This document shows positions 55,270-64,000 of a stretch of 64,000 nt of DNA, piece by piece. Made by a program: the position numbers and the translations under genes. The DNA is from Boothiomyces macroporosus. Lineage: Eukaryota; Chytridiomycota; Chytridiomycetes; Rhizophydiales; Terramycetaceae. A model generated the notes under the pieces. That model worked only from the letters and a program-made list of their open reading frames with translations. It made no database searches and had not been told where the DNA came from. Each line of letters begins with the position of its first letter. The first letter of the stretch is position 1. The DNA lies in contig JADGKB010000004.1 of the NCBI GenBank assembly GCA_027604185.1, positions 1-64,000 of the forward strand, read 5' to 3'.

Positions 55270-57015
55270 TTACATTCTGAATACTCCAAACTTGGTTTCT
55301 TCTGGTTTTGAATTCAGGGCGGCGCTCAAAGCAAGTCCCAGAACTTTACGAGTATCTTGAGGTTCAATGATACCATCATCCCACAAGCGAGCACTAGCGT
55401 AGTATGGATGCCCTTCATTATCATACTGCTTTTGAATAGGCTCTTTGAATTTCGCTTCGGCTTCTGGGCTCCAATTTTCACCCCGCTTTGCCTTGGCATC
55501 TCTAGTGATCTGAGCAAGAACTCCAGCAGCTTGCTCTCCGCCCATCACTGAAATGCGAGAGTTTGGCCATGACCATAGGAATCTAGGGCCATAAGCTCTT
55601 CCACACATTCCATAGTTTCCTGCACCAAATGAGGCTCCACAAAGAACCTACGCGTTAGTCAAAATATACAGTGAATTTAGGAACTTTGGCTGAAGCAACT
55701 GCGTTCACCATCTTTGCTCCGTTCTTTGCAATACCACCAGCTTCTGCAGATTTACCAACCATGAACCCAGTAATGTTTTGCAAAAAGACTAGAGGAATTC
55801 CTCTCTGGGAACAAAGTTCAACAAAATGAGCACCTTTCAAAGCACATTCAGAGAATAGAATTCCGTTATTTGCTACAATACCAACAGGATACCCGTGAAT
55901 TCTAGCGAACCCTAAACTTAGCGTAAATTACCAGTAACTAGTGTCTGACCGTAGTTTTCCTTGAATTCATGGAATCTACTTTCGTCGACAATTCTAGCAA
56001 TTACTTGTTTAATATCAATTGGTTTTCGCAAATTATCTCCAACGATTCCACCAATTTCTGATTCAGGGTACAGCGGTGGTTTAGAAACAGTCAAATTCAT
56101 TTTAGTTTCCTTCTTGTAATTGAAATTTGCTACAATTTGGCGACCGATTGCAAGTGCGTGTTCATCGGATTCTGCCAGATGATCAGTTACCCCAGAAACT
56201 TTGCAATGTAAATCTCCTCCTCCCAACTCTTCAGCAGTAACTTCTTCGCCAGTAGCGGCTTTAACCAACTAATATTAATAAAAATTACAGGTGGTCCTGC
56301 CAAGAAAATTGTTCCTTGGTTCTTTACAATAACACTTTCATCAGACATGGCTGGGACATAGGCACCTCCAGCAGTACACGATCCCAATACAATAGCAACC
56401 TGTGGGATCCCAGCACCAGAGAGTGTAGCCTGGTTGTAAAATATTCTTCCGAAATGCTCCTTATCTGGGAATACGTCTGCTTGACGAGGCAGGTTTGCAC
56501 CACCGGAATCAACAAGGTAAATGCAAGGAAGATGGTTTTCCCTAGCGATTTCTTGTGCTCTTAAATGCTTTTTAACTGTGATTGGATAGTAAGAGCCACC
56601 TTTGACTGTTGGATCGTTGGCAACGATCACACATTCCACACCACTAACTCTACCAATACCGGTAATGATACCGCCGGCTGGCACATCATCATCGTATAGT
56701 TCATATCCAGCAAACTGAGATAATTCTAAAAATGGAGTTCCAGGATCAATCAATTGATCAATTCTATCCCTTGGCAAGAGCTTTTTACGCTCCAAGTGAC
56801 GCTGTCTCGCTTTTTCGCCTCCTCCTAATTTGATTTGCTCTACTTTTGCTCTCAAGTCTGCAACCAACCTGGCTTGAGCTGTTGCGTTTTCCTATGTTAC
56901 CATCTAGTACCTTGAATTGGGCAGAGTCAGTGTCGATAGTGTTCTTGATTACTGGCCCGACAGTGTGGAACCTCCTTCTTAATGAATGGGCTGCGATAGA
57001 CTTGAGTCTCAACAT
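55270..57015 (-). CDS. MCCB: Methylcrotonoyl-CoA carboxylase beta subunit
   Basis: 554 residues, five exons. Introns 56892-56910 (19), 56269-56288 (20), 55912-55931 (20) and 55648-55669 (22). Mitochondrial leader [20 protein letters not shown]. Carboxyltransferase motifs: [63 protein letters not shown] and [10 protein letters not shown]. Transfers carboxyl from biotin to 3-methylcrotonyl-CoA in leucine degradation. The biotin-carrying alpha subunit is not in this window. Propionyl-CoA carboxylase beta is the main alternative, but the motif wording favours MCC. Confidence 0.93.
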
Positions 57016-57126
57016 TTAGAGTGAACCTTTTTTTGCCTGCTTCAAATTGCTAACGTGACCTTAATTTGTGCGACACACTTTCCATTCGCTGAAGCCAAAA
57101 CCATATGAATAAATACTTTATTGAAT

Positions 57127-58080
57127 TTACATGTTAAAACCAGAGTCTCGTTTGACTTGACAAAGTTTTTCGGAATCATCTATATGGGAAATCACCACAG
57201 AAATTCCTGTCTGTGTATGCACTTGTATTGGGGTATCGTTGGGAGTAATCTTTTTCTCGAGGGATGTAGTACGAGGATACATTCGTGAGATGTCTGCGGG
57301 CACTTGAAGCGACGAGCTTCTTCTATACATTCTAGGTTCGCCTTCTTCATCAGAATCAGGGAATATTATTCGATCTAGTTCGGGGATAATGCTGTCGAAT
57401 GTTTCAACAAAAGTCTCCCAAAAAGATGGAGAGGGCTTTTTTGTCTTCCATATGACTTCTTCAGCATCTTTAGGGGAAGGTGGAACAACTATTTTTGATA
57501 GATCAGGCACCTTGGTTTCTACCTTTGGATGAGGGGAGCCAATTGGAGAATTTGAAAACGATAACCGCTTGCGATCTTCCGGAAGTGTTTGATAGGCAAC
57601 ATGAAACAGCTTATCAAATATCTGCGACAGATTAGTGGAGGTTTCTATGCTAGTTTCCGCAAAGAGGCACTTATATTTGAGCGCCAATTGCTTCCCCATT
57701 TCCAAGTCAACTTTTCTGTTTCCACAATCCACTTTGTTTCCAATTATCAATATCGACGGATTCGGTATCTTGCAGTTTGCTTTGTAAGCCTCCAACCACA
57801 TAGGTACTCGGTCAAACGACTTGGAATTAGTTGAGTCGTAAACCACTATGCAGCCAATAGTTCTAACCCAGTGCGTTTTAATGGTATTCAGTAGTTCCTT
57901 TTTTCCAGGATTATCGATTATATGCACTTTAACAGACTTGCTATCTATTGGCAATACTGTTGAAAACAGCTGGATTCCATAAGTCGGAAAAGTTGGCTCC
58001 TGCTTTTGCAAATATCTCTTGATTAAACTGGTTTTGCCAACATTCGAATCCCCTATTACTGTTATTCGTAAATCTGTCAT
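57127..58080 (-). CDS. Divergent Ras/Rab-like GTPase with long C-terminal tail
   Basis: 317 residues, intronless. The first 170 residues form a small GTPase: G1 GDSNVGKTS, G4 GNKVD and G5 ETS. G3 is IDNPGKKE instead of DTAGQE, so the catalytic Gln is absent and GTP hydrolysis may be weak. The remaining 150 residues are Ser/Pro-rich (SPIGSPHPK, PPSPKDAEE) with no CaaX or double-Cys ending (it ends KRDSGFNM), so prenylation is unlikely. Function cannot be assigned. Confidence 0.85.
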   Translation of the reverse strand: MTDLRITVIGDSNVGKTSLIKRYLQKQEPTFPTYGIQLFSTVLPIDSKSVKVHIIDNPGKKELLNTIKTHWVRTIGCIVVYDSTNSKSFDRVPMWLEAYKANCKIPNPSILIIGNKVDCGNRKVDLEMGKQLALKYKCLFAETSIETSTNLSQIFDKLFHVAYQTLPEDRKRLSFSNSPIGSPHPKVETKVPDLSKIVVPPSPKDAEEVIWKTKKPSPSFWETFVETFDSIIPELDRIIFPDSDEEGEPRMYRRSSSLQVPADISRMYPRTTSLEKKITPNDTPIQVHTQTGISVVISHIDDSEKLCQVKRDSGFNM

Positions 58081-58240
58081 TGCTCAACCAGTTTTTTTTC
58101 TACTTTTATGTTCGCGGTATGGTGAAACCACAACGCCTACCATACACCAAAGGGCTGAGACAGCTCAGCCGTCCTAAAGGTCTATACAAAAATGGCCATT
58201 CCGTCATTGTAAAAGACCATCTTGGCACTTTGCCGAATAT

Positions 58241-58387
58241 TTAAGCTAGAATAAAACCTTGCAAGTGGAATTTCATGTGGCGATTTACAAACACACCTTT
58301 TGAGAGAGCATTTTCGATAAAGTCGCGGATTGATTCCACCCGATTGTTTGTTATCTGTATGGTTTGTGTGAAACAATGCCCGGCCAT
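58241..58387 (-). CDS. Very small hypothetical protein divergent from vasohibin
   Basis: 48-residue ORF from the ATG at 58387 (MAGHCFTQTIQITNNRV..) ending GFILA. It reads like protein sequence and its start codon is only 17 bases from the oppositely oriented vasohibin start. No splice extension of normal size was found and no domain recognised. Could equally be leader sequence. Confidence 0.3.
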   Translation of the reverse strand: MAGHCFTQTIQITNNRVESIRDFIENALSKGVFVNRHMKFHLQGFILA

Positions 58388-58404
58388 TCGCCTAAAACAA
58401 AAAA

Positions 58405-59202
58405 ATGAATGTCATTACGGAAGATAGAATAATACAGTCATACAGTCTATTAGAGAAACTGATCAATGCGCATACAGAGTGTCAAGAAACAAAAGAAATC
58501 CTCAATGAAATGCGATGGTCACCCTCCTTGACAGATTATCCAATACCAAGGCCAGCAGTCCTGTCAAAATCAGCCCCAACAATACGGAAAATCACATCAA
58601 TACGTAAGCAATAATAATATTAGAGAAATACATAGAGAGATTATCATACAACTTTTTGGGAGAACCATTTTTTACCATAAAAAAGACCTTTTCAATAAAC
58701 AGGTTATGCAAACTATCACAAGAAATGATCCAATGTGGTCTTCCAATCAAATGCTTAGAAGCCGTGGCATTGGGGATATACCTCACTATGAATTTTGACA
58801 TTGATCGAGTCCGTAAATCCATTTTTAATTAAGCGATTTCATTCAAATCCGAATGCGATGGGAACGAGTACAGACACATAGTGCTGGGAGTCAAGTTCGG
58901 AGACAAATGGGGTGCCATTGGACTATCTCGCAGATTAGGTAGCTATTGCTAACAAGATTTGATGGACAAGCCAGTCACTTACAAGTCGCTGTCCGATTTG
59001 ATTCATGACTACAAGCGATCCTATGAAAATAGTAAAAATTGATTAATAAGACTGTCACACCTTGGTAAAGATCAAGATTGGAGCTCCGGTGCCCCATAAC
59101 ATTAGCAGCAACGAACTCCCTATTTGGAAAGTAACTCTCTTTAAAATAGAAATTCTCAATCCGGACAGATCAAGGTTGGTCGATCGTAGGAAAGGAAATT
59201 GA
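58405..59202 (+). CDS. VASH: Vasohibin-type tubulin tyrosine carboxypeptidase
   Basis: 239 residues, five exons. Introns 58604-58623 (20), 58813-58833 (21, AAG end), 58939-58956 (18, AAG end) and 59032-59050 (19, AAG end). The joined protein matches vasohibins closely: IQKYIERLSYNFLGEPFF, LPIKCLEAVALGIYLT (catalytic Cys), VPISFK, YRHIVLGVKFGD (catalytic His), AIGLSRR (catalytic Ser), DLMDKP and CHTLVKIKIG. Family role: removes the C-terminal Tyr of alpha-tubulin. All three catalytic residues are intact. Unspliced, only fragments are visible. Confidence 0.93.
58939..58956 (+). other. 18-nt intron in vasohibin, shortest in the window
   Basis: GTAGCTATTGCTAACAAG: GT start, CTAAC element six bases from the end, AAG end. 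Its position is fixed on both sides by conserved vasohibin residues (LSRR before, DLMDKP after). Retained, it would introduce an in-frame TAA. Confidence 0.85.
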
Positions 59203-59251
59203 TTTACATGCGAGAGCAATAAGAACTTGAATTATTTTTTTGTTTTTTGAA

Positions 59252-59854
59252 ATGAATCTGTTTGACGAGTCTAACCATCTCCTGGACGACACTTGGTCTG
59301 AATCTGTTATTCATCCCCTATTGGAAATGTCTGCTCCAAAGATGCTGTTGGAAGAGCTTGGACCATCAGAGAGTACTTTTGAAGATCTGGACTCGAAAGA
59401 TATTGCAGATTTATTAAATCAAGTCCAAGAGATTTGCAATGATGATCAGGAAGAAGTAGAGGATTTACTGAATGCTGTCAATGCGGCTATAGATAAGGAG
59501 CCTGCGATCAAACTACCGGCAACAAAGAAACCACCTGAAGCGAAAAAGTCTGAAAAGCTGGATACGGTTTACAGTATTCCAAAAATAGAGTACGAGTCAA
59601 TGTTTCTGGAAGAGGATACGATGATGGAGGTATTCCAAATCTCATTTTAGAGCCAAGTTATTGGAATAATGGGAAAGTACATGCCTAAAACCGATATTGA
59701 AAAAGCGTACAGAATTAGACAGGAGAAATCGCAAGATCAAACTCGAATAGAATCTCCATCTACAATCGACTATTTACACCGCCATCGACTGTATGAAGAA
59801 AACACCAAAATATTAGACATTGGAAAGATTCAGAAATTGCCAAAATTAAGATGA
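59252..59854 (+). CDS. Acidic hypothetical protein
   Basis: 193 residues, two exons, intron 59630-59650 (21 nt, ending in an in-frame TAG). Start at the ATG at 59252 (MNLFDESNHLLDD). The N-terminal half is acidic with predicted helices (DIADLLNQVQEICNDD), followed by a Lys/Pro linker and a basic C-terminal half (IEKAYRIRQEKSQDQ). The joined length is in frame and both exons have protein-like composition. No known family is recognised. The stop is 12 bases from that of the convergent downstream gene. Confidence 0.7.
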
Positions 59855-59866
59855 TATACATTATAT

Positions 59867-60387
59867 TTATGTAGAATAATAAATCACATAGTCATTTTGA
59901 ATGATCCAGCCCCAATCTTTTGTGCGGGAGCAGCTCGTTGGTGGATATTGCTCCACTAGGTTAAATAAGCTTACCTTGAATATCACCCGCATAAAACCTC
60001 CATTTCAATTCGTGATCAAACAGGTCACTGACATATGTGTAATCTGGTCTAAAATAAGCTTTGATTCCGGGATGATCTTCTGGCCATTGCTTGAATTTGA
60101 ATAACCTACATTAGGACAGCTTACCATTCTGTAGTACATAGCTCTTCCTTTGTTATTGCAGTACGTTTAGAGTCTTTTTCGGCGGCAACAAATGAAGCTT
60201 TCCACTTTGGAAAATAGGCAATCTGGTCCTTTGGATCCGAGTCCAGTAATGCTTTCTTTAGCTCTGATTTCTCTAGCAATCCTTTGATTGGGATTAGTCT
60301 TTTCTTTAGTACTGATTTGATTTCCTTTACTGATAGTGTATCTATAATGCGGGAATAGTTACAGCGGGGATGCAATTCCAATGCCAT
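59867..60387 (-). CDS. Hypothetical protein with SAP-like N-terminal helix pair
   Basis: 160 residues, three exons, introns 60106-60124 and 59956-59974 (both 19 nt, GTAAGC..TAG). The N-terminal part (SVKEIKSVLKKRLIPI then LLEKSELKKALL) resembles a SAP-type helix-extended-loop-helix DNA/RNA-binding motif. The C-terminal part is aromatic-rich (FKQWPEDHPGIKAYF; CSRTKDWGWIIQND). Splicing gives an exact frame and a composition unlike random DNA. The overall family is not recognised. Confidence 0.7.
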
Positions 60388-60452
60388 TCTCCACTTTCCC
60401 TTCCATCTGCGGTTACTATTATGAGACCAGATATACCAAAACTTTTTGTAAA

Positions 60453-60810
60453 ATGAATTATCATTGGCAACGTTATTCCACAGCTGGGTTACTAATAGTT
60501 ACCTGGCATGCCTCTGAGCAATTCAACAGCTCCTTCATATCCAAATACGAGAAAATGCTAATCAGGATTTCTCTAGGCAACACTTTGATGGTTGTTTCTG
60601 TCATTAAGGCCGCAAAAATCAAAGTGGAAAAATATCGGGTGGACCCATCTCTTTATGCGTGTATGAATGCTTCAACGCATTTCTATAATGCAAATCGCAG
60701 GTTTGATTGTTGCAAGTGCCAATCAAATTTTAGTGTCCTTTGTTAGAGGTCCAATCGATTGTAGTGATTTCATCAAAATCATCTGCCTGAAACGTCACTT
60801 TTTGATTTAA
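60453..60810 (+). CDS. Possible cyclin-fold-like small protein
   Basis: 105 residues if a 40-nt GT-AG intron at 60661-60700 is removed, giving ..SLYACLIVASANQILVSF, reminiscent of the A-x-L-I-V-A-S box of Pho80-type cyclins. This intron is longer than all others in the window and the similarity is weak. Alternatively the stretch is 5' leader of the HMG-box gene. Divergent from the SAP-like gene, with ATGs 66 bases apart. Confidence 0.3.
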
Positions 60811-60932
60811 CAATTTGCATCAAGGCAAATTTCCTATACAAATTAGTAAAAGCTTATTATCTACCAGGAATAACCGATCTACAGTAAAGGTAAGCGATAG
60901 AGGCCGTTATTCGCGAACAGATTAATATCTAG

Positions 60933-62105
60933 ATGTCAAATCTGCAACACTCGCCAGCCAAATACTATCACAACAACAGTAGCCCATCTTCGCTCAATAT
61001 TATGCTTCCAGAGCATGGCAATGATAACTCCATACAGGAAACTTTGATAGGAAAACAGCTTAATTATCCAATGGGCTCTTTCAATCCACACTCCTATATG
61101 CCGCAAAATCCTTATATGGGTCAAGACGAAGATACAGTACTGTCAAGAGTAAAGGATAATATCAACCATCCACAAGAAGGTTCTCCCCCAGCGCAACACG
61201 CTGCCGCGGCAGCACAAGGAGATCAAGACATAGCGAATAGAGGAAAATTAGTTTTGCCAAAGCTTAATTTAAATGTAAATGATTCTGGCGCCTCGTTTCC
61301 TGACGATTCTCTCTCTCCTAATGAATTCCCGCTGTCCACGTCAACAGTGAGCTCGTCAGCCACACCAAGAATGGCTGACAGTCCTAACAGCAAGCCAAAG
61401 CGAGAAAGACCAAGATCCCACACACCTAGACCATCCAATTCGTTCATTTTGTACCGAAGGGAAAAACATATAGAAATTATGGCCCAATATAAAGGCGTGA
61501 AAACATTAAATAACAATGTAATTTCTAAAATAGTTGCAAATATGTGGAGATCAGAAAGTCCAGAAGTCAAAGCCCACTTTTCCGCTCTTGCCGATGCTGA
61601 AAAGAGAGCGCATATGTTAAAGTATCCAGATTACAAATATAGACCTAGAAAATCTGTAATAAAGAAGAGTCCAACGAGAAAAACACCTACCACCTCAAGC
61701 AAAGAACTAAAGATGCCTGCAATGTCTCAACCAATGGGCATGGTACAACAAGCTTACCCTCCTAATATGGCAGCTCCATATTCTAGTATGGGGCAGCAAA
61801 TGCATTGGAACGTCATGCCTCAGCACATTAGCCCAATGAGCCAGGGACACTATCAACAAATGCATTTAATGGATCAAGCACACCAGATTCCAATGATGGA
61901 ATCTGAAGTAGAGCACGGATATGATATGATGGGCGGTGAACGTTTTGTAATGTCTCCAAACTTTGACAGCCATGAAAACTTTCTTCCACACGATACAATG
62001 TTATCTCCTGCAGAATATACACATTCATGGCCTATGGGAACTTCTATTCATGGGGTTTGGGACCTTGGTTTAGACCAAAAACCACTGGGGGAATTATCCG
62101 AATGA
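60933..62105 (+). CDS. HMG-box transcription factor (MATA-HMG type)
   Basis: 390 residues, intronless. A long Asn/Ser/Pro-rich N-terminus precedes a single HMG box at about residues 160-235 (HTPRPSNSFILYRREKH, then NNVISKIVANMWRSES and EKRAHMLKYPDYKYRPRKS), the pattern of fungal mating-type/STE11-like factors. The Met/Gln-rich C-terminus may be a transactivation region. Family role: sequence-specific minor-groove DNA binding. The mating-type role is not shown here: no TPT or RNA helicase neighbours of a zygomycete-style sex locus are present. Confidence 0.9.
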   Translation: MSNLQHSPAKYYHNNSSPSSLNIMLPEHGNDNSIQETLIGKQLNYPMGSFNPHSYMPQNPYMGQDEDTVLSRVKDNINHPQEGSPPAQHAAAAAQGDQDIANRGKLVLPKLNLNVNDSGASFPDDSLSPNEFPLSTSTVSSSATPRMADSPNSKPKRERPRSHTPRPSNSFILYRREKHIEIMAQYKGVKTLNNNVISKIVANMWRSESPEVKAHFSALADAEKRAHMLKYPDYKYRPRKSVIKKSPTRKTPTTSSKELKMPAMSQPMGMVQQAYPPNMAAPYSSMGQQMHWNVMPQHISPMSQGHYQQMHLMDQAHQIPMMESEVEHGYDMMGGERFVMSPNFDSHENFLPHDTMLSPAEYTHSWPMGTSIHGVWDLGLDQKPLGELSE

Positions 62106-62255
62106 ACTTATGATTATAAAAAGTGTATATCTTTTGAAATAAAAATACAAGTAAAATCGATGTTATTTTGGGATTTGAATAGGAATTTCACATTGTGTTC
62201 TTTCCACGACAAATCCACATTCGCGATTTTTGATAAAGAAAAATCAATTTAGATA

Positions 62256-64000
62256 ATGGCAGAAGTTAGCGAAACCCCAGCGTACGAAAAAAAGTCATCT
62301 TCAGCAGCGCCTTCCGGGTCACCTAATGCTACTCCACGAACAACATCTACAGGACAGAAAATAGGTCCGTATGTGTTGGGAAAGACATTGGGTGTAGGAA
62401 GCACAGGTACCGCATGTTTAAACGTCAGGAAGAGTAAAGCTGGCAGTGCATATGGAAACTAATCAAAAAGTAGCAATAAAAATTATCAGCAAAGACAATC
62501 CAGAAACACCAGGAAAAAAGAATCCAGCAGTAGAAAAGAAATTGGATAGAGAAATTACAATTATGAAGCTAATTCAGCAGTACGAGAAGAATTAATCAAT
62601 AGTCCGAACGTGTTGCAAATTTACGATGTGTACGAAACCAGCCGGGAGTTGTAACTATTCGTTTAAAGATAGATATCTTGTATTAGAGCATGTAGAAGGA
62701 GGCGAATTATTCGATTATCTCGTAAAGAAAGGCCGCTTATCAGAATCTGAAGCAGTCCAGTTTTTCCAGCAGATAATTTTTGGAGTAGAGTATTGCCATC
62801 GGCATCTAATATGGTAATTAATATTTGATTCAGCCACCGTGATTTAAAACCAGAAGTACTTTTAACTTGATGTAGAACTTGCTTTTAGATAAAGAGTACA
62901 ATGTTAAAGTAGCCGATTTCGGGATGGCGAACATGATTGTTCAAAGTAAGATGCTGGAAACCAGCTGTGGGTATGCTTCGTGTAACATAGATCCCCCCAT
63001 TATGCCAGTCCAGAAATCATCAGGGGAGAGAAATATGATGGGAGGACTTCAGACGTTTGGAGTTGCGGGATTATATTATTTGCACTAGTGACTGGAAATC
63101 TTCCGTTTGACGATTCTAATATCCGCCGATTGCTGACAAAGGTTAAAACCGGTGTATACCATATTCCCGAGCATGTTTCTCCAGCTGCGAGAGATTTGAT
63201 CAAAAAAATGCTGACAGTAGAGCCAGCAAGCCGAATAACTGTAATTTTTTCTAACGATAGTTGCAAGAAGTAATGAAGCACGAATTCTTTCTCTCCCGGC
63301 CACCAAAGAACAACCAAACAGTGATGCCATCCATGTTGGAGTCTGATAATGTAATTCGTGCTTACTTTAGTTCAGTCAAGGATATCCAAAGAATTTTAAA
63401 TTTGAAACAGATATTTTGGACTCCTTAACATTGTTGGGGTGGGACAACAGAGACAATTTGATAGAATGTTTGCATGCTGAAGGAACAAATGCAGAAAAAG
63501 TGTTTTACAATCTATTGCACAGAAGAAAATGGGAAATGCTTGAAAACTATAACAGCGAGAAACAGGATAAAGTGGATCCAGATGGTAGGTTTTATTAATT
63601 TCAGGAAACACTCCAGTTAGACGAGCCGATTCCTTCTGCAGTGATAATCTGGATCCTGCAGCCAAGCGTGAACCTACTGGAAACAGAAGGGCGTTTAGTG
63701 AAGGTGGTCCCGCACGTGCACCTACGATGACAATGAAGAGTCCGTTGGCAGCAGAAACCAAATTGTAATTTGTGATTCATAATAGGTCAACCGATTCAGA
63801 TGAAGCAATTTCAAAATCTGGGTCACAATCCCCTCAGAAAACACCTACTATCAAAAAAGCAGTGGGCAGCAAGCGCAAGGGACCTTTGGCAATTAATACC
63901 ATAGCGAATGGTGAAGCTACAGAGCCATCACCAGTGTCTGCTTCATTGAAAAGCCCAGCGATTGCAAGCGCTTTTGCTGCAATTGGCTTGGGAACGCCTA
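62256..64000 (+). CDS. BRSK/Gin4-type Ser/Thr kinase (3' end outside window)
   Basis: Ten introns in 1.75 kb: 62407-62428 (22), 62580-62602 (23), 62651-62672 (22), 62814-62833 (20), 62856-62875 (20), 62971-62990 (20), 63241-63260 (20), 63351-63370 (20), 63585-63604 (20) and 63765-63785 (21). The joined kinase reads [73 protein letters not shown] and [19 protein letters not shown]-like segment ([20 protein letters not shown]) follows, typical of SAD/BRSK and yeast Gin4/Hsl1/Kcc4, then a Ser/Pro-rich tail open to base 64000. Family role: cell polarity and morphogenesis checkpoint. Confidence 0.92.

Noticed and set aside
60933..62105. Mating-type (sex) locus
   Set aside because: The HMG box is of the right type, but neighbours are unrelated and HMG-box genes are numerous in early fungi.

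Overview
The window looks like nuclear DNA of an early-diverging, flagellated (zoosporic) fungus. It is AT-rich and gene-dense. Fungal or opisthokont genes include GCN2, eIF3c, a fungal MATA-type HMG box, phosphatidylserine decarboxylase, a dynamin-like GTPase and pepsin-like proteases. A ciliary CFAP53 and a vasohibin-type tubulin carboxypeptidase point to a flagellum. The species cannot be named from sequence alone.

The most unusual property is the introns. Almost every multi-exon gene is interrupted by GT-AG introns of only 18-25 nt. I placed 77 by joining conserved protein blocks: 18 nt x1, 19 x11, 20 x31, 21 x18, 22 x11, 23 x4, 25 x1. In each spliced gene, removing them restores one reading frame of a length divisible by three. 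They have a loose GTA start, a TAAT/TAAC/TGAT-like element close to the end, and NAG ends. Conventional gene finders would split or frameshift these genes, so coding regions here are joins across such introns.

Layout. 1-2.4 kb: two tandem zinc alcohol dehydrogenases. 3 kb: NC2-beta. 4.4-14.5 kb: three small members of an unrecognised EEWY protein family interleaved with GCN2, PSD and an HTH protein. 14.8 kb: a PRCC-like splicing protein. 15.7-34.2 kb: 15 tandem, same-strand genes for an unrecognised family of about 300-residue seven-helix membrane proteins, with two F-box/ankyrin-repeat genes inside. 34.9-50 kb: four pepsin-like aspartic proteases interspersed with a dynamin, a repeat protein, RluA, RlmN, eIF3c and a TPR-less SGT1. 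50-57 kb: Hsp70-like protein, CFAP53, QCR2 and MCC-beta. 57-64 kb: divergent small GTPase, vasohibin, several hypotheticals, HMG-box factor and a BRSK/Gin4-type kinase that runs off the end.

Functionally there is a translation-control group (GCN2, eIF3c, rRNA/tRNA modification enzymes), a mitochondrial group (PSD, QCR2, MCC-beta), a flagellar/tubulin group (CFAP53, vasohibin), secreted proteases, and the large receptor-like array. The array resembles lineage-specific chemoreceptor expansions, but its function is inference only. No tRNA, rRNA, CRISPR array or complete transposon was recognised.
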